In this document: positions 1-8,441 of the stretch, piece by piece
Layout of the letters: each line of letters starts with the position of its first letter
How positions within the stretch are numbered: position 1 is the first letter of the stretch
DNA from: Zeimonas sp003577305
GTDB lineage: Bacteria > Pseudomonadota > Gammaproteobacteria > Burkholderiales > Burkholderiaceae_E
Reading direction: 5' to 3'
NCBI GenBank assembly: GCA_030263385.1
Contig: SZOX01000003.1
Coordinates: 124,001 to 188,000, forward strand
DNA: 64,000 bases
The notes under the pieces: generated by a model
Told to the model about the DNA's origin: nothing
The model's database searches: none
What the model saw: the letters and a program-made list of their open reading frames with translations, nothing else
Translations under genes and position numbers: made by a program

Positions 1-1219
1 TCGGCAGGTACATCGCGATCACCAGGCCGCCGATCAGCGTGCCCAGCACGACCATGATCATCGGCTCGAGCAGGCTCGACAGGCTCTCGACCGCGTCGTC
101 GACTTCGCGCTCGAAGATGTCGGCCGCCTTCGAGAGCATCGAGTCGAGCGCACCGGACTCCTCGCCGATCGACGACATCTGCAGCACCATGTTCGGGAAC
201 ACCTGCGAGTTCTGCATCGCCACGGTCAGGCTGGTGCCGGTGGACACCTCCTGCTGGATCTTCTTCGTCGCCATCAGGTAGACGTGGTTTCCCGAGGCGC
301 CGCCCACCGAGTCGAGCGCCTCGACCAGCGGCACGCCGGCCGCGAACATCGTCGACAGCGTGCGCAGCCAGCGCGCGATGGTCGCCTTCTCGACCACCGG
401 CCCGAAGACCGGCAGCTTGAGCAGCAGCCGGTCCATCGCCATCTGCACTTTCGGCGAACGGCGCCATGCCTGTACCAGGAAGTACAGGCCACCGCCGATG
501 GCCCCGAAGATCAGGTACCAGTACTCGACGAAGAAATCCGACATCGCGATCACCATCAGCGTCGGGGCGGGCAGGTCGGCGCCGAAGTTCGAGAAGACCT
601 CCTTGAACGCGGGCACGACGAACAGCATGATCACCGCGACGACGATGAACGCGACCACCAGCACGGCGGTGGGATAGAACAGCGCCGACTTGATCTTGCC
701 CTTGATGGCGAGCATCTTCTCCTTGTAGGTCGCGAGCCGGTCGAGCAGGTCGTCGAGAATGCCGGCCTGCTCGCCCGCGCCCACCAGGTTGCAGAAGAGC
801 GAGTCGAAGTAGAGCGGGTACTTGCGGAACGCCTGCGACAGCGAGGTACCGGTCTCCACGTCGCCGCGGATGTCGACGAACAGCTTCGACACCGACGCGT
901 TGCTCGTGCCGCGTGCCACGATGTCGAACGACTGCAGCAGCGGCACGCCGGCCTTCATCATCGTCGCCAGCTGGCGCGTGAACAGCGTGATGTCCTTCTC
1001 GCCGATCCTGCGGCCTTTCTTGTAGCGCCGCCTGGTCACCTTCGTGACCGCGATTCCCTGGCGGCGCAGCGAGGTCTGCACGACCGCCGGTCCGCCGGCG
1101 CGCACTTCGCCACGCACCACCTTGCCGGTGCGGTCACGCCCCTCCCACGCGTAGGTGTGCTCGCGCGGCGCGGCGGGGCGAGGAGCGGGCAGCGCCCGGG
1201 TGGTAGCGGTGGTAGCCAT
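1..1219 (-). CDS. pilC: Type IV pilus inner-membrane assembly protein PilC (3' end cut by window edge)
   Basis: PilC/GspF-family polytopic inner-membrane platform protein that couples the cytoplasmic pilus ATPases to pilin assembly. Read on the minus strand, the start is ATG at 1219 and about 406 residues are visible. They include the first GspF domain (FTRQLATMMKAGVPLLQSF), a membrane region containing ALFYPTAVLVVAFIVVAV, and the second GspF repeat (ARWLRTLSTMFAAGVPLVEAL). The last visible residues (GGLVIAMYLP) belong to the final membrane helix, so only a handful of C-terminal residues are missing. It lies 46 bp downstream of pilB in the same orientation, as in other beta- and gammaproteobacteria; pilD would be expected beyond the window. 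Family assignment is firm. Confidence 0.95.
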   Translation of the reverse strand, partial: MATTATTRALPAPRPAAPREHTYAWEGRDRTGKVVRGEVRAGGPAVVQTSLRRQGIAVTKVTRRRYKKGRRIGEKDITLFTRQLATMMKAGVPLLQSFDIVARGTSNASVSKLFVDIRGDVETGTSLSQAFRKYPLYFDSLFCNLVGAGEQAGILDDLLDRLATYKEKMLAIKGKIKSALFYPTAVLVVAFIVVAVIMLFVVPAFKEVFSNFGADLPAPTLMVIAMSDFFVEYWYLIFGAIGGGLYFLVQAWRRSPKVQMAMDRLLLKLPVFGPVVEKATIARWLRTLSTMFAAGVPLVEALDSVGGASGNHVYLMATKKIQQEVSTGTSLTVAMQNSQVFPNMVLQMSSIGEESGALDSMLSKAADIFEREVDDAVESLSSLLEPMIMVVLGTLIGGLVIAMYLP

Positions 1220-1265
1220 GGGTGTCTGCCTCTCGATTTCCGTGGATGCGCCGGTCCGGTGCCGG

Positions 1266-2990
1266 TCACTCGTTGGTGGCGCCCAGCACCTCTTCGATGC
1301 TGGTCGCCCCCTGCATCACCTTCATCAGGCCCGAGCGTCGCAGGTCGCGCACGCCCTCCATCTCGGCCTGCCTGGCGATCTGCAGTGCGTTGCCGCCCGC
1401 CAGGATGATCTTCTGCGTCTCCTCGGAGACCGGCATCACCTGGTAGATGCCGACGCGGCCCTTGTATCCCGAGCCGTTGCAGCGCTCGCAGCCGACCGCG
1501 CGGTACGGGACCCACGAGCCGTCGAGGTCGGATTCGAGGAAGCCGGCCTTCAGCAGCGCCCCCTCGTCGAGTTCGATCGGCTGCTTGCAGCTGCACAACC
1601 GGCGTGCGAGCCGCTGCGCCGTGATCAGGATCACCGACGAGGCGATGTTGAATCCCGGCACGCCCATGTTGGCCAGGCGCGTGAGCGTGGTGGGAGCGTC
1701 GTTCGTGTGCAGCGTCGACAGCACCATGTGGCCGGTCTGCGCCGCCTTGATCGCGATGTCGGCGGTCTCGAGGTCGCGGATCTCGCCCACCATGATCACG
1801 TCGGGGTCCTGCCGCAGGAACGACTTCAGCGCCGCCGAGAAGGTCAGCCCCGCCTTGTCGTTCACGTTGACCTGGTTGACGCCCGGCAGGTTGATTTCGG
1901 CGGGATCCTCGGCGGTCGAGATGTTGACGCCGGGCTCGTTCAGGATGTTCAGGCAGGTGTAGAGCGAAACGGTCTTGCCCGATCCGGTCGGGCCGGTCAC
2001 CAGGATCATCCCGTAGGGGCGGTGGATCGCGTCGAGCAGCAACTGCTTCTGGTCGGGCTCGTAGCCGAGCGCGTCGATGCCGAGCCGCGCCGAGGACGGG
2101 TCGAGGATCCGCATCACGATCTTCTCGCCGAACAGCGTCGGCAGCGTCGAGACGCGGAAGTCGATGGCGCGCTGGCTGGACAGCACGATCTTCATGCGCC
2201 CGTCCTGCGGCACCCGCTTCTCGGAGATGTCGAGGCGGGAGATCACCTTGATCCGCGACGCGAGCTTCTCCTTGATCGCCAGCGGCGGTTGCGCGATCTC
2301 GCGCAGTTCGCCGTCGACGCGAAAGCGGATCCGGTAGAACTTCTCGTACGGCTCGAAGTGCACGTCCGAGGCGCCCGACTGGATCGCATCGACCAGGATC
2401 TTCTGGAGGAAGCGCACCACCGGCGCGTCGTCGACCTCGCTGGTGTCTGCCTGGGTCGCCGTATCCTCGGTCGCGACGTCGAAGTCGAAGGACTCGTCGA
2501 CCAGCTCGCCGAGCTTCTCGCCGGCAGTCTGGCCGAGCTTGTCGACCAGCCGCACCAGCTTGTCGTGCTCGACGACGATCGCGTCGACGGTGGCCTGCGC
2601 GGAGAAGCGGATGCGGTCGAGCAGCTTCTGGTCGGTCGGATCCGACAGCGCCACCGACAGCCGCCCGCCGCGCTTGCCCAGCGCCACGACGCGCGTCTCG
2701 GTGGCGAGCTTGCGGTCGAGCGCGTCGTGCGGCAGCGTCGCCACGTCGACGGCCGACAGGTCGAGCAGCGGATGACCGAACACCTCCGCGGCGAACTTCG
2801 CCAGCTGGCGCGCCGGCATGTGCGCGCCACCGATCAGCTCGTCGATGAACGCGACTCCGCTGGCGTGCGCCTTGCGCTGGATCGCCGCCGCCTGGTCGAG
2901 CCGCAGCAACTGGTGCTGGACCAGCGCGCGGCCGAGGCCCGCGAGCGCGTTCTTCTCGCCGGCCTGCGGGGCTGGGTGTGTTGCTGCCAT
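1266..2990 (-). CDS. pilB: Type IV pilus assembly ATPase PilB
   Basis: Cytoplasmic hexameric ATPase that drives pilus extension. The chosen start at 2990 gives 574 residues (MAATHPAPQ...), the usual PilB length; the frame stays open about 55 codons further upstream, but that stretch is arginine-rich and unlike PilB. Visible features are the N-terminal MshEN/GspE domain, Walker A in LVTGPTGSGKT, the Asp box and Walker B around VGEIRDLETADIA, the His box, and the C-terminal zinc tetracysteine (CSCK...CERC). It is followed by pilC, and together they form the conserved pilBC(D) unit. Family assignment is firm; the exact start is inferred. Confidence 0.95.
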   Translation of the reverse strand: MAATHPAPQAGEKNALAGLGRALVQHQLLRLDQAAAIQRKAHASGVAFIDELIGGAHMPARQLAKFAAEVFGHPLLDLSAVDVATLPHDALDRKLATETRVVALGKRGGRLSVALSDPTDQKLLDRIRFSAQATVDAIVVEHDKLVRLVDKLGQTAGEKLGELVDESFDFDVATEDTATQADTSEVDDAPVVRFLQKILVDAIQSGASDVHFEPYEKFYRIRFRVDGELREIAQPPLAIKEKLASRIKVISRLDISEKRVPQDGRMKIVLSSQRAIDFRVSTLPTLFGEKIVMRILDPSSARLGIDALGYEPDQKQLLLDAIHRPYGMILVTGPTGSGKTVSLYTCLNILNEPGVNISTAEDPAEINLPGVNQVNVNDKAGLTFSAALKSFLRQDPDVIMVGEIRDLETADIAIKAAQTGHMVLSTLHTNDAPTTLTRLANMGVPGFNIASSVILITAQRLARRLCSCKQPIELDEGALLKAGFLESDLDGSWVPYRAVGCERCNGSGYKGRVGIYQVMPVSEETQKIILAGGNALQIARQAEMEGVRDLRRSGLMKVMQGATSIEEVLGATNE

Positions 2991-3177
2991 CTGACCTGCC
3001 CGATGCTGGGTGCCTGTGGAAATTCTTCTGCGTTTCGGGTTCCCGTCCGTCCGTGCCATCATGCCCGCGCGGTGGCGGCGGGAGCGATGGCCCGGGCGCG
3101 GGCACAGGACGAGCGGCGGCACGGCCACCGACGAACGGCGGCGGGCTTGGGCCAACTCGCGACACTGCGCGGCGGCC

Positions 3178-4482
3178 CTACGAGGGCTGCTCCTCCTCGT
3201 CCGCGGGCATGGCGGGCAGCCCCGGAGCGTGCCGGCGCAGCCGCACGCTGCGGATCAGCCGATCCTCGATCTGCTGGATCTCGATCACGAGCGGGCCGTA
3301 GCGCACGCTCACCGCGGCCTCGGGCAACTCGCGCAGCGTCTCGAGCAGCAGGCCGTTCAGCGTGCGCGGACCTTCGAGCGGAAAGGCGGTGCCGAGCCGG
3401 CGGTTGAGCTCGCGCAGCGGCATGCTGCCGTCGACGAGCGCCTCGTCGTCGATCCACCGCAGGCTGCCTTCGCCTCCGGGCGTGCTGGTGGTGAACTCGC
3501 CGATGATCTCCTCGATGATGTCCTCGAGCGTGACCAGGCCGAGCACTTCGCCGTACTCGTCGATCACCAGGCCGATGCGCTGCCGGTTCTCCTGGAAGAA
3601 CTGCAGCTGGCGAAACACCGGCGTGCCGCTGGGCACGAAATAGGGATCGGTGAGGATCGCGCGCAGGTCGTCGGCGTCGAACGATTCGTGCTGCAGCAGC
3701 ACGAGCGCGCGGCGCACGTGCAGCATGCCCACGACGCGATTGATCTCGCCCTCGAACACCGGCAGCTTGTTGTGAAAGCAGGTGGCGAGCTGCTCGCGGA
3801 TGGCGCGCGGCTCGGTGGCGAGGTCGAGCGCCTCGATGCGGTGGCGCGGCACCATCACGTCGTCGACCGCGATTCTCTCGAGATCGAGCAGGTTCAGCAC
3901 GATGGAGCGGTGCTTCGGCGGCATGAATCCGCCGCTCTCGAGCACGATCGTGCGCAACTCCTCGGGCGAGACGCTCGGAGCCTTCTGTCCCTCGGCAGTC
4001 ACGCCGGCCACGCGCAGCAGCCGCCCCGCCAGCAGGTTCACCGCCCAGACCGCCGGCGCCAGCACGCGCGTGAACAGGTTCAGCGGGTAGCTTATCGGCA
4101 GTGCAATGCGCTCGGGGAAAGTGGCGCCGATCACTTTCGGAGTGATCTCGCAGAAGACGATGAGCAGCAACGCGACCACCGTCGTCGCTGCCAGGATGAC
4201 GCGGTCGTTGTCGCCGAAGTAGCGGATCGCCATCGCGGTCACGATCGCGGTGAGCGCGGTGTTGGCGAGGTTGTTGCCGAGCAGGATCGTGCCGAGCAGG
4301 CGCTCGGTCTGGCCGAGCAGCTTCGACGCCCGGGCGGCGCCGCGCCGCCCCTCGCGGACCAGGTGGCCGAGCCGGAAGCGGTTGAGCGCCATCATCGCCG
4401 TCTCGGAAATCGAGAAGAACGCCGACAGCAGGATCAGCAGCAGCAGCGCGAGCAACTGCAGCCAGAACGGGATGGTTTCCAA
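3178..4482 (-). CDS. CorB/CorC-like HlyC family membrane protein (DUF21-CBS-CorC_HlyC)
   Basis: 434-residue protein of the CNNM/CorB type. It has an N-terminal DUF21 membrane domain (about residues 1-190, starting METIPFWLQLLALLLLILLSAFFSISE and containing GNNLANTALTAIV), a central pair of CBS nucleotide-binding motifs (about 205-330, with VPRHRIEAL and LVIDEYGEVLGLVTLEDIIEEIIGE), and a C-terminal CorC_HlyC domain (about 345-425). Members are implicated in Mg2+/Co2+ transport or resistance; the old name hemolysin is misleading. In E. coli the relative yfjD sits next to ypjD and ffh. Here the ypjD-like gene and ffh are about 44 kb away, so this gene appears separated from that group. The substrate is not deducible. 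Confidence 0.88.
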   Translation of the reverse strand: METIPFWLQLLALLLLILLSAFFSISETAMMALNRFRLGHLVREGRRGAARASKLLGQTERLLGTILLGNNLANTALTAIVTAMAIRYFGDNDRVILAATTVVALLLIVFCEITPKVIGATFPERIALPISYPLNLFTRVLAPAVWAVNLLAGRLLRVAGVTAEGQKAPSVSPEELRTIVLESGGFMPPKHRSIVLNLLDLERIAVDDVMVPRHRIEALDLATEPRAIREQLATCFHNKLPVFEGEINRVVGMLHVRRALVLLQHESFDADDLRAILTDPYFVPSGTPVFRQLQFFQENRQRIGLVIDEYGEVLGLVTLEDIIEEIIGEFTTSTPGGEGSLRWIDDEALVDGSMPLRELNRRLGTAFPLEGPRTLNGLLLETLRELPEAAVSVRYGPLVIEIQQIEDRLIRSVRLRRHAPGLPAMPADEEEQPS

Positions 4483-4635
4483 GCGCGGAATTCGTCGCTG
4501 GCGGACGGGGAGCTTCGGGACACCAAGCCTACCGGAATCCGCTCGCTGCGGCGCACCACGGCCGATTTCCCCTGTTGCACCGGGCCGGGCGTCCGGTGGT
4601 CTGCCGCGGCGAGGGCCGATCCGCGCTTACCCGGA

Positions 4636-4665
4636 TTGTCGCCGCACCCGGGCCGTGTCCATAAT
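4636..4665 (+). promoter_or_regulatory. Putative sigma70 promoter of the first liv operon
   Basis: TTGTCG (4636-4641) and CATAAT (4660-4665) are separated by 18 bp and end 48 bp before the livG start. They lie in the 231-bp gap between divergent genes (4483-4713), where I see nothing else. Hexamer matches are moderate, so this is a candidate only. Confidence 0.35.
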
Positions 4666-4713
4666 CCGCGCTCGGAATGCCGGCATGGCGCCGACCCGTG
4701 CAACTCCCGATCG

Positions 4714-5496
4714 ATGCCCGAACACGACTACATTCTCGAGACCAGGCGCCTCGTCAAGGAGTTCAAGGGCTTCGTCGCGGTCGATGACGTCAACCTTCGG
4801 GTGCGGCGCGGGCAGATCCATGCGTTGATCGGTCCGAACGGCGCCGGAAAGACCACGGTCTTCAACCTGCTCACCAAGTTCCTGATCCCCAGCGCCGGCC
4901 AGATCCTGTTCAATGGCCAGGACATCACCACCGAGAAGCCGGCGCAGGTCGCGCGACGCGGCATCGTGCGTTCGTTCCAGATCTCGGCGACGTTTCCGAA
5001 TCTCACCGTGCTCGACAACGTCCGTGTCGGGCTGCAGCGCGCGCTCGGCACTTCGTTCCATTTCTGGAAGCCGGCGTCGTCGCTCGATGCGCTGAATGCT
5101 CGCGCGCTCGAGCTGCTCGACACCGTGGGGCTGCGCGAATTCGCCGGCTACGTGACGGTGGAGCTGCCCTACGGCCGCAAGCGGGCGCTGGAGATCGCCA
5201 CGACGCTGGCCACCGGTCCCGAGCTGATGCTGCTCGACGAGCCCACGCAGGGCATGGGCCACGAAGACGTCGAGCGGGTGACGCAGCTCATCAGGAAGGT
5301 CTCGGCCAACCGCACGGTGCTGATGGTCGAGCACAACATGAACGTCGTCGCCGACATCGCCGACACGATCAGCGTGCTGCAGCGCGGGCAGGTGATCGCC
5401 GAAGGGCCGTACGAGGTGGTCTCGAGGAACCCGCAGGTGCTCGAGGCCTACATGGGCAGCGCCACCGAGGAGCTCAGGGGGGCGCATGGCCACTAG
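4714..5496 (+). CDS. Branched-chain amino acid-type ABC transporter ATP-binding protein (LivG-like)
   Basis: 260-residue cytoplasmic ATPase of the LivG class. Visible motifs are Walker A GPNGAGKTT, the LivG-type segment RGIVRSFQISATFPNLTVLDN, Walker B in ELMLLDEPTQGMGHEDVERV, and the H-loop (LMVEHNMNVV). The signature region is degenerate (ELPYGRKRALEIA), as often in LivG. It is the first gene of a livG-livF-SBP-livH-livM operon; the livF start codon lies inside its last codons (11-bp overlap). The substrate cannot be read from sequence: this family carries amino acids but also amides, urea and aromatic acids. Confidence 0.9.
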   Translation: MPEHDYILETRRLVKEFKGFVAVDDVNLRVRRGQIHALIGPNGAGKTTVFNLLTKFLIPSAGQILFNGQDITTEKPAQVARRGIVRSFQISATFPNLTVLDNVRVGLQRALGTSFHFWKPASSLDALNARALELLDTVGLREFAGYVTVELPYGRKRALEIATTLATGPELMLLDEPTQGMGHEDVERVTQLIRKVSANRTVLMVEHNMNVVADIADTISVLQRGQVIAEGPYEVVSRNPQVLEAYMGSATEELRGAHGH

Positions 5497-6199
5497 CGGC
5501 ACCGAGTACCTGCGCATCACCGACCTGCACGCGTTCTACGGCGAATCGCACATCCTGCACGGCGTCGACCTCGCGGTGAATCGCGGCGAGGTCGTCACGC
5601 TGCTCGGGCGCAACGGCGCCGGGCGCACCACCACGCTGAAGTCGATCATGGGGCTCGTGGGCCGGCGCAGCGGCTCGGTCATGATCAACGGCGTCGAGGC
5701 GGTGAACCTGCCGCCGCACGCGATCGCGCGGCGCGGCATCGGCTACTGCCCCGAGGAGCGCGGCATTTTCGCGAGCCTGTCGTGCGAGGAGAATCTGATG
5801 CTGCCGCCGGAGGTAGCCTCCGGCGGCATGGGGCTCGACGAGATCTACGCGATGTTCCCCAACCTGAAGGAGCGGCGCGCCAGCCAGGGCACGCGACTCT
5901 CCGGCGGCGAGCAGCAGATGCTGGCGGTGGCGCGCATCCTGCGCACCGGCGCGAAGATGCTGCTGCTCGACGAGATCTCCGAGGGGCTGGCGCCGGTCAT
6001 CGTGCAGACGCTGGCGCAGATGATCCGCATGCTGCGCGAGAGGGGTTTCACGATCGTGATGGTCGAGCAGAACTTCCGCTTCGCCGCGCCGCTGGCCGAC
6101 CGGTTCTACGTGATGGAGCACGGGCGTGTCGTCGAGGGTTTCGACGCCGCGCAACTGCAGGAGAAGATGGGCATGCTGCACGAATACCTCGGGGTGTGA
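5486..6199 (+). CDS. ABC transporter ATP-binding protein, LivF-like, with Arg in Walker A
   Basis: 237-residue LivF-class ATPase. The signature motif (RLSGGEQQMLAVARILRTG), Walker B (MLLLDEISEGLAP) and H-loop (MVEQNFRFAAPLAD) are intact. Walker A, however, reads GRNGAGRTTT, with Arg (codon CGC, about 5629) where the phosphate-binding Lys is expected. The LivF of the second liv operon in this window has the normal GANGAGKTS. I recall Arg in this position in other betaproteobacterial LivF homologues, so it may be a tolerated subfamily trait rather than decay. The gene overlaps livG by 11 bp and is followed by the binding-protein gene. Confidence 0.88.
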   Translation: MATSGTEYLRITDLHAFYGESHILHGVDLAVNRGEVVTLLGRNGAGRTTTLKSIMGLVGRRSGSVMINGVEAVNLPPHAIARRGIGYCPEERGIFASLSCEENLMLPPEVASGGMGLDEIYAMFPNLKERRASQGTRLSGGEQQMLAVARILRTGAKMLLLDEISEGLAPVIVQTLAQMIRMLRERGFTIVMVEQNFRFAAPLADRFYVMEHGRVVEGFDAAQLQEKMGMLHEYLGV

Positions 6200-6248
6200 G
6201 CGCAGCAGCCCGGTCATCGATGTCCCGAACGCACGAGGAGGAAGGACC

Positions 6249-7463
6249 ATGAAACTGAAGCTCTCGTCGCTGGTGGCCGCGCTGGCGCTGGCATTCGCCG
6301 GCGGCGCCGCGCAGGCGCAGATCTCCGGCAACGTCGTCAAGATCGGCGTGATGAACGACATGTCGGGCGTCTACGCCGATATCGGTGGACCCGGCTCGGT
6401 GGTGGCGGCGAAACTGGCGGTCGAGGATTTCCAGAAGACCTCGAAGGCCGGCCTGAAGATCGAGGTCGTCTCGGCCGACCACCAGAACAAGCCGGACGTG
6501 GGCTCGACGGTCGCGCGCCAGTGGTACGACACCGACGGTGTCGACGCGATCGCCGACGTCCCGACCTCATCGGTGGCGCTGGCCGTCAGCCAGGTCACGC
6601 GCGACAAGGGCAAGGCGTTCCTCGCCACCGGGCCGGCCACCGCCGACCTGACCGGCAAGGCCTGCTCGCCGAACACGGTGCACTGGCTCTACGACACCTG
6701 GATGCTGGCCAACGGCACCGGCAGCGCGATCGTCAAGACCGGCGGCGACACCTGGTTCTTCCTGACCGCCGATTACGCGTTCGGCCACGCGCTCGAGCGC
6801 GACACCGAGGCGGTGGTGCTGAAGAACGGCGGCAAGGTGCTCGGCAAGGTCCGTCACCCGCTCGCCACGCAGGACTTCTCCTCGTTCCTGCTGCAGGCGC
6901 AGGCGTCGAAGGCCAAGGTGATCGGCCTGGCCAACGCCGGCGGCGACACGATCAACTCGATCAAGCAGGCCGCCGAGTTCGGCATCGTCAAGGGCGGCCA
7001 GAGCCTGGCCGGCCTGCTGGTGTTCCTCACCGACGTGCACGGGCTGGGCCTGCAGACCGCGCAGGGCCTGATCGTGACCGAGACCTTCTACTGGGACCTG
7101 AACGACCAGACGCGCGCCTGGTCCAAGCGCTTCGCGGCGGCCAACGGCGGCAAGTACCCGTCGATGGACCACGCCGGCGTCTACGCGGTGGTCCTGCACT
7201 ACCTGAAGGCGGTCGAAGCGGCGAAGACCGACGACGGCACGAAGGTGGTGGCCAAGATGAAGGAACTGCCGACCGACGACCCGCTGTTCGGCAAGGGCAC
7301 CGTCCGGCAGGACGGCCGCAAGATCCACCCGGCGTACCTGTTCGAGGTCAAGAAGCCCAGCGAGTCGAAAGGCCCGTACGACTACTACAAGCTGCGCGCG
7401 ACGATCCCGGCCGACCAGGCGTTCCGGCCGCTGGCCGAGGGCGGCTGCCCGCTGGTGAAGTGA
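6249..7463 (+). CDS. ABC transporter substrate-binding protein (LivK/Peripla_BP_6 family)
   Basis: 404-residue periplasmic ligand-binding protein. It starts with a Sec signal peptide (MKLKLSSLVAALALAFAGGAAQA, cleavage near residue 23). The mature protein has the Peripla_BP_6 fold (VVKIGVMNDMSGVYADIGGPG at the start; TADYAFGHALERD mid-protein). A very good Shine-Dalgarno (AGGAGG) sits about 8 nt before the ATG at 6249. It is the third gene of the liv operon and is followed by a strong hairpin, which may allow higher expression than the permease genes. The ligand is unknown. Confidence 0.9.
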   Translation: MKLKLSSLVAALALAFAGGAAQAQISGNVVKIGVMNDMSGVYADIGGPGSVVAAKLAVEDFQKTSKAGLKIEVVSADHQNKPDVGSTVARQWYDTDGVDAIADVPTSSVALAVSQVTRDKGKAFLATGPATADLTGKACSPNTVHWLYDTWMLANGTGSAIVKTGGDTWFFLTADYAFGHALERDTEAVVLKNGGKVLGKVRHPLATQDFSSFLLQAQASKAKVIGLANAGGDTINSIKQAAEFGIVKGGQSLAGLLVFLTDVHGLGLQTAQGLIVTETFYWDLNDQTRAWSKRFAAANGGKYPSMDHAGVYAVVLHYLKAVEAAKTDDGTKVVAKMKELPTDDPLFGKGTVRQDGRKIHPAYLFEVKKPSESKGPYDYYKLRATIPADQAFRPLAEGGCPLVK

Positions 7464-7490
7464 CGCCGCGCTGAGGCAGACCGGCCCGAA

Positions 7491-7516
7491 CCCTCCCGGC
7501 CGGGTGGCCGGGAGGG
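7491..7516 (+). terminator. Strong hairpin between binding-protein and permease genes
   Basis: Perfect 11-bp stem (7491-7501 with 7506-7516) and a GGGT loop, just after the substrate-binding protein stop. There is no U-run, so it is more likely an mRNA-stabilising or attenuating hairpin than a full terminator. The second liv operon has a hairpin in the matching place. Confidence 0.55.
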
Positions 7517-7549
7517 GCGTGCCTTCGCAAGTCACCGGACCGACGCCCG

Positions 7550-8434
7550 ATGGAGATCTTCGGCATTCCGACGCAGGCGCTTTTCGGCCAGCTGCTGATC
7601 GGCCTGATCAACGGCTCGTTCTATGCGCTGCTTTCGCTCGGCCTGGCAGTGATCTTCGGGCTGCTGAACATCATCAACTTCACGCACGGCGCGCAGTACA
7701 TGTTCGGCGCGTTCGTCGCATACCTGCTGCTGAACAGGCTCGGCGTCAGCTACTGGTGGGCGCTGCTCATCGCGCCGATCGTCGTCGGCGCCACCGGCAT
7801 CGTCATCGAGCGGCTGATGCTGTCGAAGCTCTACAAGCTCGACCACCTGTACGGGCTGCTGCTCACCTTCGGCGTCGCACTGGTGATGGAGGGGCTGTTC
7901 CGCAACGAGTTCGGCTCGTCGGGGCTGCCCTACCCGAGCCCGCCGCAGCTCGCCGGGGGCCGGAACCTCGGCTTCATGTTCCTGCCCAACTACCGTGCAT
8001 GGGTGATCGCCGTGTCGCTGGTGGTCTGCCTGGGCACCTGGTACGCGATCGAGCGCACGCGGCTCGGTGCCTACCTGCGCGCCGCCACCGAGAATCCGCA
8101 GCTGGTGCAGGCGTTCGGCATCAACGTGCCGCGGATGATCACGCTCACCTACGGCTTCGGCGTCGCGCTGGCCGCGTTCGCCGGCGTGATGGCGGCGCCG
8201 ATCTACCAGGTCAGCCCGCAGATGGGGGCCAACCTGATCATCGTCGTGTTCGCGGTGGTGGTGATCGGCGGCATGGGCTCGATCCTCGGCTCGGTGCTCA
8301 CCGGCTTCGGCCTCGGGCTGGTCGAGGGGCTGACGAAGGTGTTCTACCCCGAGGCGTCGAACACGGTGATCTTCGTGATCATGGCGATCGTTCTCCTGAT
8401 CAAGCCGACTGGCCTGTTCGGCACGCAGAAATAG
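7550..8434 (+). CDS. Branched-chain amino acid-type ABC permease LivH-like
   Basis: 294-residue inner-membrane permease of the LivH class (BPD_transp_2). It has multiple hydrophobic helices and the hallmark N-terminal segment GLINGSFYALLSLGLAVIFG followed by LLNIINFTHGAQYM. The C-terminal loop VVVIGGMGSILGSVLTGFGLG is the typical cytoplasmic coupling region. It is separated from the binding protein by an 86-bp gap with a hairpin and is followed 7 bp later by livM. Assignment to the family is secure; specificity is unknown. Confidence 0.9.
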   Translation: MEIFGIPTQALFGQLLIGLINGSFYALLSLGLAVIFGLLNIINFTHGAQYMFGAFVAYLLLNRLGVSYWWALLIAPIVVGATGIVIERLMLSKLYKLDHLYGLLLTFGVALVMEGLFRNEFGSSGLPYPSPPQLAGGRNLGFMFLPNYRAWVIAVSLVVCLGTWYAIERTRLGAYLRAATENPQLVQAFGINVPRMITLTYGFGVALAAFAGVMAAPIYQVSPQMGANLIIVVFAVVVIGGMGSILGSVLTGFGLGLVEGLTKVFYPEASNTVIFVIMAIVLLIKPTGLFGTQK

Positions 8435-8441
8435 GACCGCG

